DNA of 64,000 nucleotides from positions 27,055-91,054 of the forward strand of contig DASRII010000229.1 in the NCBI GenBank assembly GCA_035650075.1. Reading direction: 5' to 3'. Positions 1 to 7,653 of this stretch are shown one piece after another. Source of the DNA: DASSUC01 sp035650075 (GTDB lineage Bacteria > Actinomycetota > Actinomycetes > Mycobacteriales > Micromonosporaceae). A model generated the notes under the pieces. The model was not told the origin of the DNA, made no database searches, and saw only the letters and a list, made by a program, of their open reading frames with translations. The stretch's first letter is position 1. Every line of letters begins with the position of its first letter. The translations under genes and the position numbers were made by a program.

Positions 1-461
1 ATGGTACGGATCCCGTCGATGATCTCGTCGAGCCGCACCGTCCACTGTGTACCGGGGTCGGCGTCGTTCCACATCGCGGCGAGGACGCCGGCCGGCCGCA
101 GGACCCGGGCGATCTCCGGGTGGGCGCGGTCGGCTTCGAACCAGTGGTACGCCTGCCCGGCGACGACCGCGTCCACGGACCCGTCCGGCAACGGGATGTT
201 CTCGGCCGTACCGGCCAGTGCCGTGACGCCTTCGCTCAACCGCGTGAGCAGAGCCCGCATCGCCCCGTCCGGTTCGACCGCCACCACCTCGTGGCCGAGC
301 CGGCGCAGCACCCGGCTCAGGATCCCCGTACCGGCGCCGAGGTCCACCACGCGCAGCGGGCGCTCACCGAGAGCCCAGTCGACCGCCTCGGGCGCATACG
401 TCGGCCGGTACCGGTCGTAGTTCTCCGCGACGGTGCCGAAGGAGCGGGCGTGGTCGGTCAC
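1..461 (-). CDS. SAM-dependent methyltransferase, truncated by left edge
   Basis: The gene starts at a GTG at 461 and leaves the window after about 153 codons, so its C-terminus is missing. The visible part is a class I methyltransferase: the glycine-rich SAM loop VDLGAGTG lies at residues 39-46, followed by an acidic VAVEPD strand end and the stretch PDGSVDAVVAGQAYHW typical of Methyltransf_11 proteins. The substrate is unknown. It lies 16 bp downstream of the LuxR regulator on the same strand and may be cotranscribed with it. The fold is sure; the role is not. Confidence 0.85.
   Translation of the reverse strand, partial: MTDHARSFGTVAENYDRYRPTYAPEAVDWALGERPLRVVDLGAGTGILSRVLRRLGHEVVAVEPDGAMRALLTRLSEGVTALAGTAENIPLPDGSVDAVVAGQAYHWFEADRAHPEIARVLRPAGVLAAMWNDADPGTQWTVRLDEIIDGIRT
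40..52. repeat. Dispersed palindrome, imperfect copy
   Basis: GTCCACTGTGTAC, one mismatch in the right arm relative to GTCCA-N3-TGGAC. It lies inside the methyltransferase gene. An identical variant recurs at 46113-46125. Confidence 0.5.
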
Positions 462-477
462 TTGCGAAGAATAGCCG

Positions 478-3390
478 CTATGCCGGCTGCCGAACGAGGC
501 CGCGCCGGCGCGCGATCGCGGCCGCCTCGGCGCGATTGGTGGCGTCGAGCTTGGTGAGGATCCGCGACACGTGGATGCTGACCGTCTTCTCGCTGATGAA
601 CAACTGCCGGGCGATCCGCCGGTTGGTGGCTCCGGTGCAGAGCAGCTCGAGCACCTCCTCCTCGCGCGGGGTCAGCCCGGCGGCGGACGTCGGTCGCCGG
701 GCCGGGGCGATGGCCGACACGAGCCGGGCCCGGCGGGCGAATGCCGCGATCCCCTGCCGCAACGGCTCGGCGCCCAGGCGGGTCGCGATCGCGTACGCCT
801 CGGCCAGAGCGGCGGCGGCAGCCGCCCGCCGTGGCGGCGCGGACCTGCGGGCGACCAGCGCCTCGGCCTGCCGCCACCGCGAATAGGCCACCGGCCAGGC
901 CATGTCCACTGTGGACCAGTGCTGGGCGACGCGGTCCCACAACTCGGGGTCGGGATGACCGCGGGCGCGCGCCAGCTCGGCCGTTGCCGAGGCGATGAGG
1001 GCCGCGGCGTCGGGCGGCGGATCCGGCCGCAGGGAAATCTCGTGCAGCAGGTCCGCCAGTCGCGGCAGGCCGGTCTGCCGGGTGAGCCCGGCTTCGGCCC
1101 GTAGCCCGGTGAAGACGAGCCGGCCGAGCAGCGAGGTGAACTGGCTCGGGCCGAGCAGGTCGAGCTCGGTACGCACCCAGCGGCTCGCCTCCGCGTACCG
1201 GCCCTGCCAGAGGCACAGCTCGGCCTGCTGGACGTGCAGGTGGCTGCGGACACCGCCGTGCCCGTTGGTCGCGTACGCCACCATGCAGGCGTCGAGGAAC
1301 CGTTGAGCCTGGTCGAACCGGCCGCGCCAGGTGTGCAGGGTGGCGGCGGACAGCCAGAGGTTGGTGGCGATCACCGGGGTGCCGTGCGCGACGAGGTCGG
1401 GCTCGCCGGGCAACAGCTCGTCGGCCTCCGCCCAGTGGCCCACCAGGATGAGGGCCTCGATCGCGTCGCCGAGCAGGTAGTTGCCGTAGGTTCGCTCGGC
1501 GCCTCGCTGGCGGGCAACGTCCACACCGGACAGTGCGGTCGCCGCCGCTTCGGCCGTCCGGCCGGCCATCCGCAGCACTCCGGTGAGGCCGAGGTAGGCC
1601 CGGTACAGCTCCTCCGACTGGCCCAGCTCCTCGGCGATGGCCAGCGCCTGCCGGGAGTAGTCGAGGCCACTCTCGACGTCGCCGGCCATGGCCAGGCAGA
1701 AGCCGGTGGACTGCAGCGCCCGCCCCTCCTCACCGCGCGCACCCGCGGCTCGGGCCACCCGCAACGCCTCTTCGCACGACGCCGACGAACCGGGGGCGCC
1801 GGCGTACACCAGGGCGCCGGCGAGGCCGACGAGCGCACGGGCGCGCTCGGCCGACGGTGCGGGCGGGACGAGCCGCACGGCCATCCGGTACGCGCCGATC
1901 GACTCGGCCTCGGCGTTGCCGTTCGTCCACAGGTACCGGCCGAGCCGCTCGTATAGGGTGCCGGCGCGGGATGCGTCGGAGTCCGCGTCGACCGCCGCCA
2001 ACGCTCGCCGTACGAGGGCGATCGCGTGGTCGGTGTCACCGTCGAGGTACGCGGCCTCGGCACCGTGCCGGCACAGCTCGACGAGGTCCGGTACGACGGC
2101 CTCCCGGGCCTGTGGCGCCTCGTCCCACAGCTCGATCGCGCGGTCGAAGTGGACACGGGCCTCCGCTTGCGCGTACACCCGTTCGGCAGCCAGTCCGGCA
2201 TCGACGCACGCGGCCAGACACCGGACCGGGTCCCCGGCCCGGCACCAGTGGTGGGCCAGCTCCGCGGCTGCCGCGCCCCGCTCGGCCAGCGCCTCGGCGT
2301 ACGCCCGGTGCAGCCGGACGCGCTCGCCCGGCAGCGCCTCGGCGAGCAGCGCCTCGGTGGTGAGGGCATGCCGGAACGCGTACCCGTCGTCGACGGTCAC
2401 CAGAATCTGTTCGTCGACGGCCACGCCCAGCCGCTCCAGGAGTACCTCGTCGGGCAGCTCGACGACGCGCGCGAGGATCTCGTGGTCGGCTCGCCGGCCG
2501 GCCACCGCCACCGCGTACAGCAACCGCTGGTCGGCCGCTGGCAGCCGGCGGATCCGGTGGAGCAGGATGTCGCGGGTGCTCTCCGGCAACCGATCGGCAT
2601 CTGGACCGGCGGCGAGCAGCTCCTCGACGAGGAACGGGTTGCCGTCGCACCGCGCGTACACCTGCTCGGCGAGTGCGGAGTCGGCTGCCTGGTCCGGGCC
2701 ATGCCTTCCGCCCGCAAACTCCACGTTAACCGCCAGCACGCCGGCGACCTGGGCCGCCGTCTCCGCCGGGCTGAGCCGGCCCAGCTCGATCCGCGCCACG
2801 CCGCCGCGGTCCAGCTCGGCGAGCAGTGACCGCAGCGGATGCCGGCGGGACAGCTCGTCGCTGCGGTAGGTGGCGACCACGAGCAGCCGGCCGCCCGGAC
2901 GCAACCCGTGCACCAGATAGGCCAGCAGGGCCAGCGTCGACGGGTCGGCCCAGTGCAGATCCTCCAGTACCAGCACCAGCGGCGACTCGCGCGACAGCCG
3001 CTCCAGCAGCCGGCGTACCGCGACGAAGAGCCGATGCCGGTCCACGTCGGCGGTGGGGGCGGTGAGATCCGGCAGCAGCCCGGCGAGCACGGCGGCGTCG
3101 GACCCGGCCAGGTCCAGCAGGGCGGCCCGGCCGAGCGGAAGCAGCAGGTCGACCACTGGCGCGTAGGGCAGCTCCTCGGCGAGGGGAACGCACCCGCCGC
3201 GCAGCACCCGTACCGCGTCCGGGACACCGGCCACCAGCTCGCCGACCAGCCGGGTCTTGCCGATCCCCGCCTCACCGCTGACGACCACGGCCGACGGCTC
3301 GCCCGCTGCCGCCCGCGCCAGCGCGTCCCGCAGCCGGCCGATCTCGTCGGTCCGGCCGACCAGGTCGGGGCAGGACACCCGTCGGCGCAC
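478..3390 (-). CDS. LAL-family LuxR transcriptional regulator (ATPase + HTH)
   Basis: A 970-residue MalT/LAL-type regulator. An AAA-type ATPase lies at the N-terminus, with Walker A GEAGIGKT (Lys45) and Walker B LVLVLEDLHWAD near residue 140. A long helical, TPR-like sensor region fills the middle. A LuxR helix-turn-helix lies at about 903-962 (LTPREEEVLELL, then EKTVSIHVSRIL). I place the start at GTG 3390, just before the conserved PDLVGRTDEI region; the reading frame stays open further upstream only because it shadows the divergent sulfurtransferase gene. Such proteins activate nearby or metabolic operons on ligand and ATP binding. The effector is unknown. Confidence 0.92.
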   Translation of the reverse strand: MRRRVSCPDLVGRTDEIGRLRDALARAAAGEPSAVVVSGEAGIGKTRLVGELVAGVPDAVRVLRGGCVPLAEELPYAPVVDLLLPLGRAALLDLAGSDAAVLAGLLPDLTAPTADVDRHRLFVAVRRLLERLSRESPLVLVLEDLHWADPSTLALLAYLVHGLRPGGRLLVVATYRSDELSRRHPLRSLLAELDRGGVARIELGRLSPAETAAQVAGVLAVNVEFAGGRHGPDQAADSALAEQVYARCDGNPFLVEELLAAGPDADRLPESTRDILLHRIRRLPAADQRLLYAVAVAGRRADHEILARVVELPDEVLLERLGVAVDEQILVTVDDGYAFRHALTTEALLAEALPGERVRLHRAYAEALAERGAAAAELAHHWCRAGDPVRCLAACVDAGLAAERVYAQAEARVHFDRAIELWDEAPQAREAVVPDLVELCRHGAEAAYLDGDTDHAIALVRRALAAVDADSDASRAGTLYERLGRYLWTNGNAEAESIGAYRMAVRLVPPAPSAERARALVGLAGALVYAGAPGSSASCEEALRVARAAGARGEEGRALQSTGFCLAMAGDVESGLDYSRQALAIAEELGQSEELYRAYLGLTGVLRMAGRTAEAAATALSGVDVARQRGAERTYGNYLLGDAIEALILVGHWAEADELLPGEPDLVAHGTPVIATNLWLSAATLHTWRGRFDQAQRFLDACMVAYATNGHGGVRSHLHVQQAELCLWQGRYAEASRWVRTELDLLGPSQFTSLLGRLVFTGLRAEAGLTRQTGLPRLADLLHEISLRPDPPPDAAALIASATAELARARGHPDPELWDRVAQHWSTVDMAWPVAYSRWRQAEALVARRSAPPRRAAAAAALAEAYAIATRLGAEPLRQGIAAFARRARLVSAIAPARRPTSAAGLTPREEEVLELLCTGATNRRIARQLFISEKTVSIHVSRILTKLDATNRAEAAAIARRRGLVRQPA
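904..916. repeat. Dispersed palindrome GTCCA-N3-TGGAC
   Basis: GTCCACTGTGGAC inside the LuxR gene. On the coding strand it reads TCC-ACA-GTG-GAC (Ser-Thr-Val-Asp), using ACA for Thr in a gene that otherwise prefers GC-ending codons. Confidence 0.8.
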
Positions 3391-3492
3391 GTCGCATTGT
3401 CCCGCCGTGGCCCGGCGCGCTGAGTCGGCGACCCGACTCGAATAGGGAGATCTTCCGATGTGGTGAACGGCCGATCTTCGTAGGTTCGCGGG

Positions 3493-4326
3493 ATGGGCAA
3501 GCTGACGACAACCGACTGGCTGGCGGAGCATCTCGACGACCCGGGTCTGCGGATCGTCGAGGTGGACGAGGACACCGAGGCGTACCACCGCGGCCACGTA
3601 CCCAACTCCGTGGCGGTCAACTGGACCACCGACCTGCAGGATCCGATCCGCCGCGACTTCGTGTCGCCCGACGCGTTCGCCGCGCTCCAGGATCGGCTCG
3701 CCATCACGAACACGACGGCCGTCGTCCTCTACGGCGGCAACAACAACTGGTTCGCCGCGTACGCGTACTGGTACTACAGGGTCTACGGGCACGCCGACGT
3801 CCGGCTCGTCGACGGCGGCCGCAAGGCGTGGGAGCTCGAGGGCCGCAAGCTCGTCACGGAGGTACCGGTGATCTCGCCCACCAGCGGGTACCGGCCGACA
3901 CCACCCGACCTGTCCATCCGGGCGTTCCGCGGCCAGGTGCTCGACCACTACGTCGGCAACGCGGCCGCCGCCCTGGTGGACGTGCGGTCGCCGGAGGAGT
4001 ACCGCGGCGAGAAGCTGGCGCCGGACCACCTGCCGAACGAGGCGGCCCAGCGCCCCGGCCACATCCCCGGGGCCGCGAACATCCCGTGGGCCAAGGCGGT
4101 CGATCCCGAGACCGGCCGGTTCCTGCCGGACGACCAACTGCGGGCGCTGTACGGCGGCCAGGGCATCACCGCCGACCGCGACGTCGTGGCGTACTGCCGG
4201 ATCGGCGAACGGTCCGCGCACACCTGGTTCGTCCTGCACGAGCTGCTCGGCTACCCGAACGTGCGCAACTACGACGGATCCTGGACCGAATGGGGCTCGC
4301 TCGTCGGCGTGCCGATCGAGAAATGA
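3493..4326 (+). CDS. sseA: Thiosulfate/3-mercaptopyruvate sulfurtransferase
   Basis: A 277-residue protein with two tandem rhodanese domains. The first (about 1-130) is the inactive copy. The second carries the active-site loop CRIGERS with catalytic Cys235. It transfers sulfane sulfur from thiosulfate or mercaptopyruvate to cyanide or thiol acceptors. Length and the CRxGxRS loop match actinobacterial SseA/CysA. The ATG at 3493 is divergent from the LuxR gene with about 100 bp between them. Its stop overlaps the next start as ATGA, so the small lipoprotein gene is probably coupled to it. Confidence 0.93.
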   Translation: MGKLTTTDWLAEHLDDPGLRIVEVDEDTEAYHRGHVPNSVAVNWTTDLQDPIRRDFVSPDAFAALQDRLAITNTTAVVLYGGNNNWFAAYAYWYYRVYGHADVRLVDGGRKAWELEGRKLVTEVPVISPTSGYRPTPPDLSIRAFRGQVLDHYVGNAAAALVDVRSPEEYRGEKLAPDHLPNEAAQRPGHIPGAANIPWAKAVDPETGRFLPDDQLRALYGGQGITADRDVVAYCRIGERSAHTWFVLHELLGYPNVRNYDGSWTEWGSLVGVPIEK

Positions 4327-4514
4327 CCCGCCCGAGGTTCGGCATCTTCGTCGTGGGCGTGCTCACCGCCGTCGCGTGCGGGTTCTTCAGCGAGGGTGAG
4401 GGCGAATCACCCCCTCCGCCACCGCCTCCACCCCAGACCACCGCGCCGGCCGGAGGTCCGGTCGCGCCGACGGCCGGTACCGAGCCGACCGCGGCCGCTC
4501 CGGGTGGTGGCTGA
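4323..4514 (+). CDS. Small proline-rich lipoprotein-like peptide
   Basis: A 63-residue product whose ATG overlaps the sseA stop (ATGA). It has a basic start, a hydrophobic core (FGIFVVGVLTAVAC) ending in a lipobox-like cysteine at residue 19, an acidic stretch, then Pro/Thr/Ala-rich sequence with a run of eight prolines. This fits a short surface lipoprotein anchored through its Cys. I recognise no family. The overlap and GC-rich codon use support it as a real gene. Confidence 0.6.
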   Translation: MTRPRFGIFVVGVLTAVACGFFSEGEGESPPPPPPPPQTTAPAGGPVAPTAGTEPTAAAPGGG

Positions 4515-4559
4515 CGCGTGTTAGTTTGTCGGGCAATCCGAACGATTGGAGGTGAACGC

Positions 4560-4682
4560 ATGATTCGTAACCTCCGCCGCCTGCTGATCGGCGCAGCGGT
4601 CGCGGCCGGATTGCTCGCCGCCACGGCGGCCCCTGCGGCGGCCGGCCTGTCCGCGGCGAACCACACCGAGCCCGGCAGATAG
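4560..4682 (+). CDS. 40-residue exported peptide
   Basis: ATG at 4560 is preceded by a strong ribosome site (GGAGG about 6 nt upstream). The product is almost only a signal peptide: MIRNLRR, a hydrophobic core of about 17 residues, an APAAAG cleavage-like site, then a short polar tail of about 12 residues (LSAANHTEPGR). The stop codon at 4680-4682 abuts the ATG of the TPR gene at 4683 with no gap, so the two are translationally coupled. Function is unknown; a secreted signal peptide or a leader peptide are both possible. Confidence 0.6.
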   Translation: MIRNLRRLLIGAAVAAGLLAATAAPAAAGLSAANHTEPGR

Positions 4683-5702
4683 ATGCTGCAGCTGGTAAGG
4701 GCGCGGTGGCGTTTCCAGCGCGCCCTTCGGCTCTGGCGGGCCGGGCGGATCGCGGCGGCCCTGGACCACGGGGGCCGCGCCGTGACGATGTTCACCGCGT
4801 ACGCCGCTCGTCGGCCCGACGAGCTGGTCGCCGCGACGCTCGCAATGGCCGGATTCCGGGCGGAGCTGGCCGACTACCCGACCGCGGAGCGATTGTGCGA
4901 ACAGGCGCTGGCGGTGCTCGACACCCAGGACAACCGCCCGCTCCGCGTCGATGCGCTCATCCGGCTCGGTACCGTGCGCCGGTTGCGCGGCGACTTCGAC
5001 CGGGCCGAAGAGGTGTTACGTACCGCCGTGGCGCTGGCCGGCAGACAGCCGTCAGACCCGGCGCTGGTCGCCGCCGCTCACAATGCCCTGGGCATCGTCT
5101 TCAAGGAGACCGGGCGGTACCCGGCGGCCGCCGCGGAATACGAGATCGCACTCGGATTGTCGGGTGCCGCGCCCGCTGTTCACCACAACCTGGCCGGCCT
5201 CGCGTACGCCGAAGGCCGGTTCGACGATGCCGAGAGCTGGGCTCGGCGCGGCCTGGCTCTCCGCGAACAGGCTGAGTCGACCGGCATTGCCGCCGACCTC
5301 ACCGTCCTCGGTGCGGTGCTCGTCGCGCTCGAACGCCACGCGGAGGCGGAGGAACTCCTCCATCGTGCGCTGGACGTATGGACCGCGCGATTCGGACCCG
5401 AGCACTACGAGGTCTCGGTGTGCCTGCACAACCTCGCGGTGCTCCAGCAGCGGCGCGGCGAGCCCGACGCGGCGCTGCGGAGCTTTCAGGAGGCGTTGCG
5501 GATCCGGGAGGCCGCACTCGGTACGGCACACCCGGAACTCGCCGTCGTCCTGAACAACCTCGCCGTTCTCCATGAGGAGCAGAGGCGACCCGACCACGCC
5601 GCGGCGTGCCGCCGCCGGGCACAGCGGCTCACCCGGGAACCGCAATCCTCGGGCGCACGACCGGCCCCGCCTCCTCCTCCTGGTCCACCGCCGGCCCGGT
5701 GA
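4683..5702 (+). CDS. Tetratricopeptide repeat protein
   Basis: A 339-residue cytoplasmic protein with no signal peptide. It contains about six TPR units of the kinesin-light-chain/NB-ARC-companion type; clear ones read LHNLAVLQQRRGEPDAALRS and LNNLAVLHEEQRRPDHAAA near residues 245-310. The tail is Pro-rich. No enzymatic or DNA-binding domain is visible, so it probably binds a protein or peptide partner. It directly follows the 40-residue exported peptide. Its last 74 bp overlap the 3' end of the convergent ABC transporter gene, an unusually deep tail-to-tail overlap. Confidence 0.85.
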   Translation: MLQLVRARWRFQRALRLWRAGRIAAALDHGGRAVTMFTAYAARRPDELVAATLAMAGFRAELADYPTAERLCEQALAVLDTQDNRPLRVDALIRLGTVRRLRGDFDRAEEVLRTAVALAGRQPSDPALVAAAHNALGIVFKETGRYPAAAAEYEIALGLSGAAPAVHHNLAGLAYAEGRFDDAESWARRGLALREQAESTGIAADLTVLGAVLVALERHAEAEELLHRALDVWTARFGPEHYEVSVCLHNLAVLQQRRGEPDAALRSFQEALRIREAALGTAHPELAVVLNNLAVLHEEQRRPDHAAACRRRAQRLTREPQSSGARPAPPPPPGPPPAR

Positions 5703-7653
5703 ACTGGGCGTCGTAGAGCCGCTGGTACGCACCGCCGGCGGTGACCAGCTGCTCGTGTGTACCCTGTTCGACGATCTGGCCGTGCTCCATCACCAGAATC
5801 AGGTCGGCGTCCCGGATCGTCGACAGCCGGTGCGCGATGACGAAGCTCGTGCGGCTCGATCGCAGGGCGGCCATCGCCCGCTGTACCAACGCCTCGGTAC
5901 GGGTGTCGACAGAGCTCGTCGCCTCGTCGAGGATCAGCAACGACGGGTCGGCGAGGAACGCCCGCGCGATCGTAATGAGCTGCCGCTCGCCGGCGCTGAC
6001 ACTGTTGCCCTCGTCGTCGATGACCGTCTGGTACCCGTTCGGCAGGCTGTGCACGAAGCGGTCGACGAACGTCGCCCGCGCGGCGGCGAGGATCTCGTCG
6101 TCGGTGGCGTCGGGCCGGCCGTACGCGATGTTGTCGCGGATCGTGCCGCGGAACAGCCAGGTGTCCTGCAGCACCATGCCGATCTGGCCGCGCAGCTGCG
6201 GACGGGGCATCGTGGTGATGTCCACACCGTCGAGCGTGATGCGCCCGGAGTCCAGCTCGTAGAAGCGCATGATGAGGTTGACGAGCGTGGTCTTGCCCGC
6301 GCCCGTGGGACCGACGATCGCGACGGTCTGGCCCGGCCGGGCCACCAGTGACAGATCCTCGATGAGCGGCGTGTCCTCGCGGTACCGGAACGACACGTGC
6401 TCGAACTCCACCCGACCGCGGGCGGCGACCGGACCGCCGATCGCCGCCGGTTCGGGGGTCTGCTCCGGTGCGTCGAGCAGATCGAACACCCGCTCGGCCG
6501 ACGCGACGCCGGACTGCATCAGGTTGGCCATCGAGGCCACCTGGGTCAGCGGTTGGGTGAACTGCCGCGAGTACTGGATGAACGCCTGAACGTCACCGAG
6601 GCTCATCGTGCCGGACGCCACCCGCAGCCCGCCCACCACGGCGATGGCGACATAGCTGAGGTTCCCGATGAACATCATCGACGGCATGATGATGCCGGAC
6701 ACGAACTGCGCGCCGAAACTGGCGTTGTACAGCTTCTCGTTGCGCTCGTCGAAGGTGGCCTGCATTTCGCGCTGCCGGCCGAAGACCTTGACCAGCTCGT
6801 GGCCGGTGAACGTCTCCTCGATGTGCGCGTTGAGGCTGCCGGTGTGGGCCCACTGGGCGACGAACATCTTCTGCGACCGGGACGCGATCTTCCTGGTGAC
6901 CACAATGGACAGTGGCACCGCGACGAGCGCGATCACGGCCAGGATCGGCGAGATCGCGACCATCATGACGAGTACGCCGATGACCGTCAGCAGCGAGGTC
7001 AGCAGCTGGCTGAGCGTCTGCTGCAGGCTCTGCGCGATGTTGTCGATGTCGTTGGTGACACGGCTGAGCAGCTCGCCGCGCGGCTGGTCGTCGAAGTACC
7101 GCAGCGGTAGCCGGTGCAGCTTGTCCTCCACGTCCGCCCGCAGTCGCAGCATCGCGGCCTGCACCACACCGGTCAGCAGGTACCCCTGCAGCCACATCAG
7201 CAGGCCCGCGGCCACGAACAGCGCGGTCGCCAGCATGACCACCTGCCCGAGCCGGGCGAAGTCGATGCCTCGGCCCGGTACGACGTCCATGCGGGCGAGC
7301 ATGTCGGCGAACGTGCCCCGACCGGCTGTCCGGGCGCCCGCTACCGCCTGCTCCTTGGTGATCCCGTCGGGCAGCTGCCGACCGATCAGCCCGGCGAAGA
7401 TGATGTCGGTAGCCCGTCCGAGCACCTTCGGCACGGTCACGCTCAGACCCACGCTGGTCACCGCGAGCGCGACGATCAGCATGAGCGGGCCGCGGTGCGG
7501 GCGGAGGCGGTCGAGGAGGCGCCGCGCGGACGGCCCGAAGTTCATGGACTTCTCGGCCGGCTGGCCCATTGCCATCCACTGTGGACCAACGCCGGTCCGC
7601 CGGCCAGCCGCGGGCAGCCGCGCCGCCACCTTCTGCTGTCCCCGTTCGCTCAT
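5629..7653 (-). CDS. ABC exporter subunit (canonical site), fused TMD-NBD
   Basis: A 674-residue half-transporter of the MsbA/LmrA type. After an N-terminal extension come six membrane helices (about 50-365). The nucleotide-binding domain follows, with Walker A GPTGAGKTT, signature VSAGERQ and Walker B LLILDEATSSVD carrying the catalytic Glu. The ATG at 7653 overlaps the upstream gene's stop (ATGA). With that partner it forms a heterodimeric multidrug or lipid exporter in the cytoplasmic membrane. The signature is VSAGE rather than LSGGQ, as in many actinobacterial heterodimers. Confidence 0.93.
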   Translation of the reverse strand: MSERGQQKVAARLPAAGRRTGVGPQWMAMGQPAEKSMNFGPSARRLLDRLRPHRGPLMLIVALAVTSVGLSVTVPKVLGRATDIIFAGLIGRQLPDGITKEQAVAGARTAGRGTFADMLARMDVVPGRGIDFARLGQVVMLATALFVAAGLLMWLQGYLLTGVVQAAMLRLRADVEDKLHRLPLRYFDDQPRGELLSRVTNDIDNIAQSLQQTLSQLLTSLLTVIGVLVMMVAISPILAVIALVAVPLSIVVTRKIASRSQKMFVAQWAHTGSLNAHIEETFTGHELVKVFGRQREMQATFDERNEKLYNASFGAQFVSGIIMPSMMFIGNLSYVAIAVVGGLRVASGTMSLGDVQAFIQYSRQFTQPLTQVASMANLMQSGVASAERVFDLLDAPEQTPEPAAIGGPVAARGRVEFEHVSFRYREDTPLIEDLSLVARPGQTVAIVGPTGAGKTTLVNLIMRFYELDSGRITLDGVDITTMPRPQLRGQIGMVLQDTWLFRGTIRDNIAYGRPDATDDEILAAARATFVDRFVHSLPNGYQTVIDDEGNSVSAGERQLITIARAFLADPSLLILDEATSSVDTRTEALVQRAMAALRSSRTSFVIAHRLSTIRDADLILVMEHGQIVEQGTHEQLVTAGGAYQRLYDAQFTGPAVDQEEEAGPVVRPRIAVPG
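7575..7586. repeat. Dispersed palindrome TCCACTGTGGAC
   Basis: A near-complete copy (first G replaced by A) in the N-terminal extension of the ABC exporter gene. Here the coding frame differs from most copies and reads CCA-CAG-TGG (Pro-Gln-Trp), so the element is not tied to one peptide. Confidence 0.7.

Noticed and set aside
3391..4239. N-terminal extension of the LuxR reading frame to 4239
   Set aside because: The extension is the antisense shadow of the sulfurtransferase gene. The family N-terminus (PDLVGRTDEI) begins right after GTG 3390.
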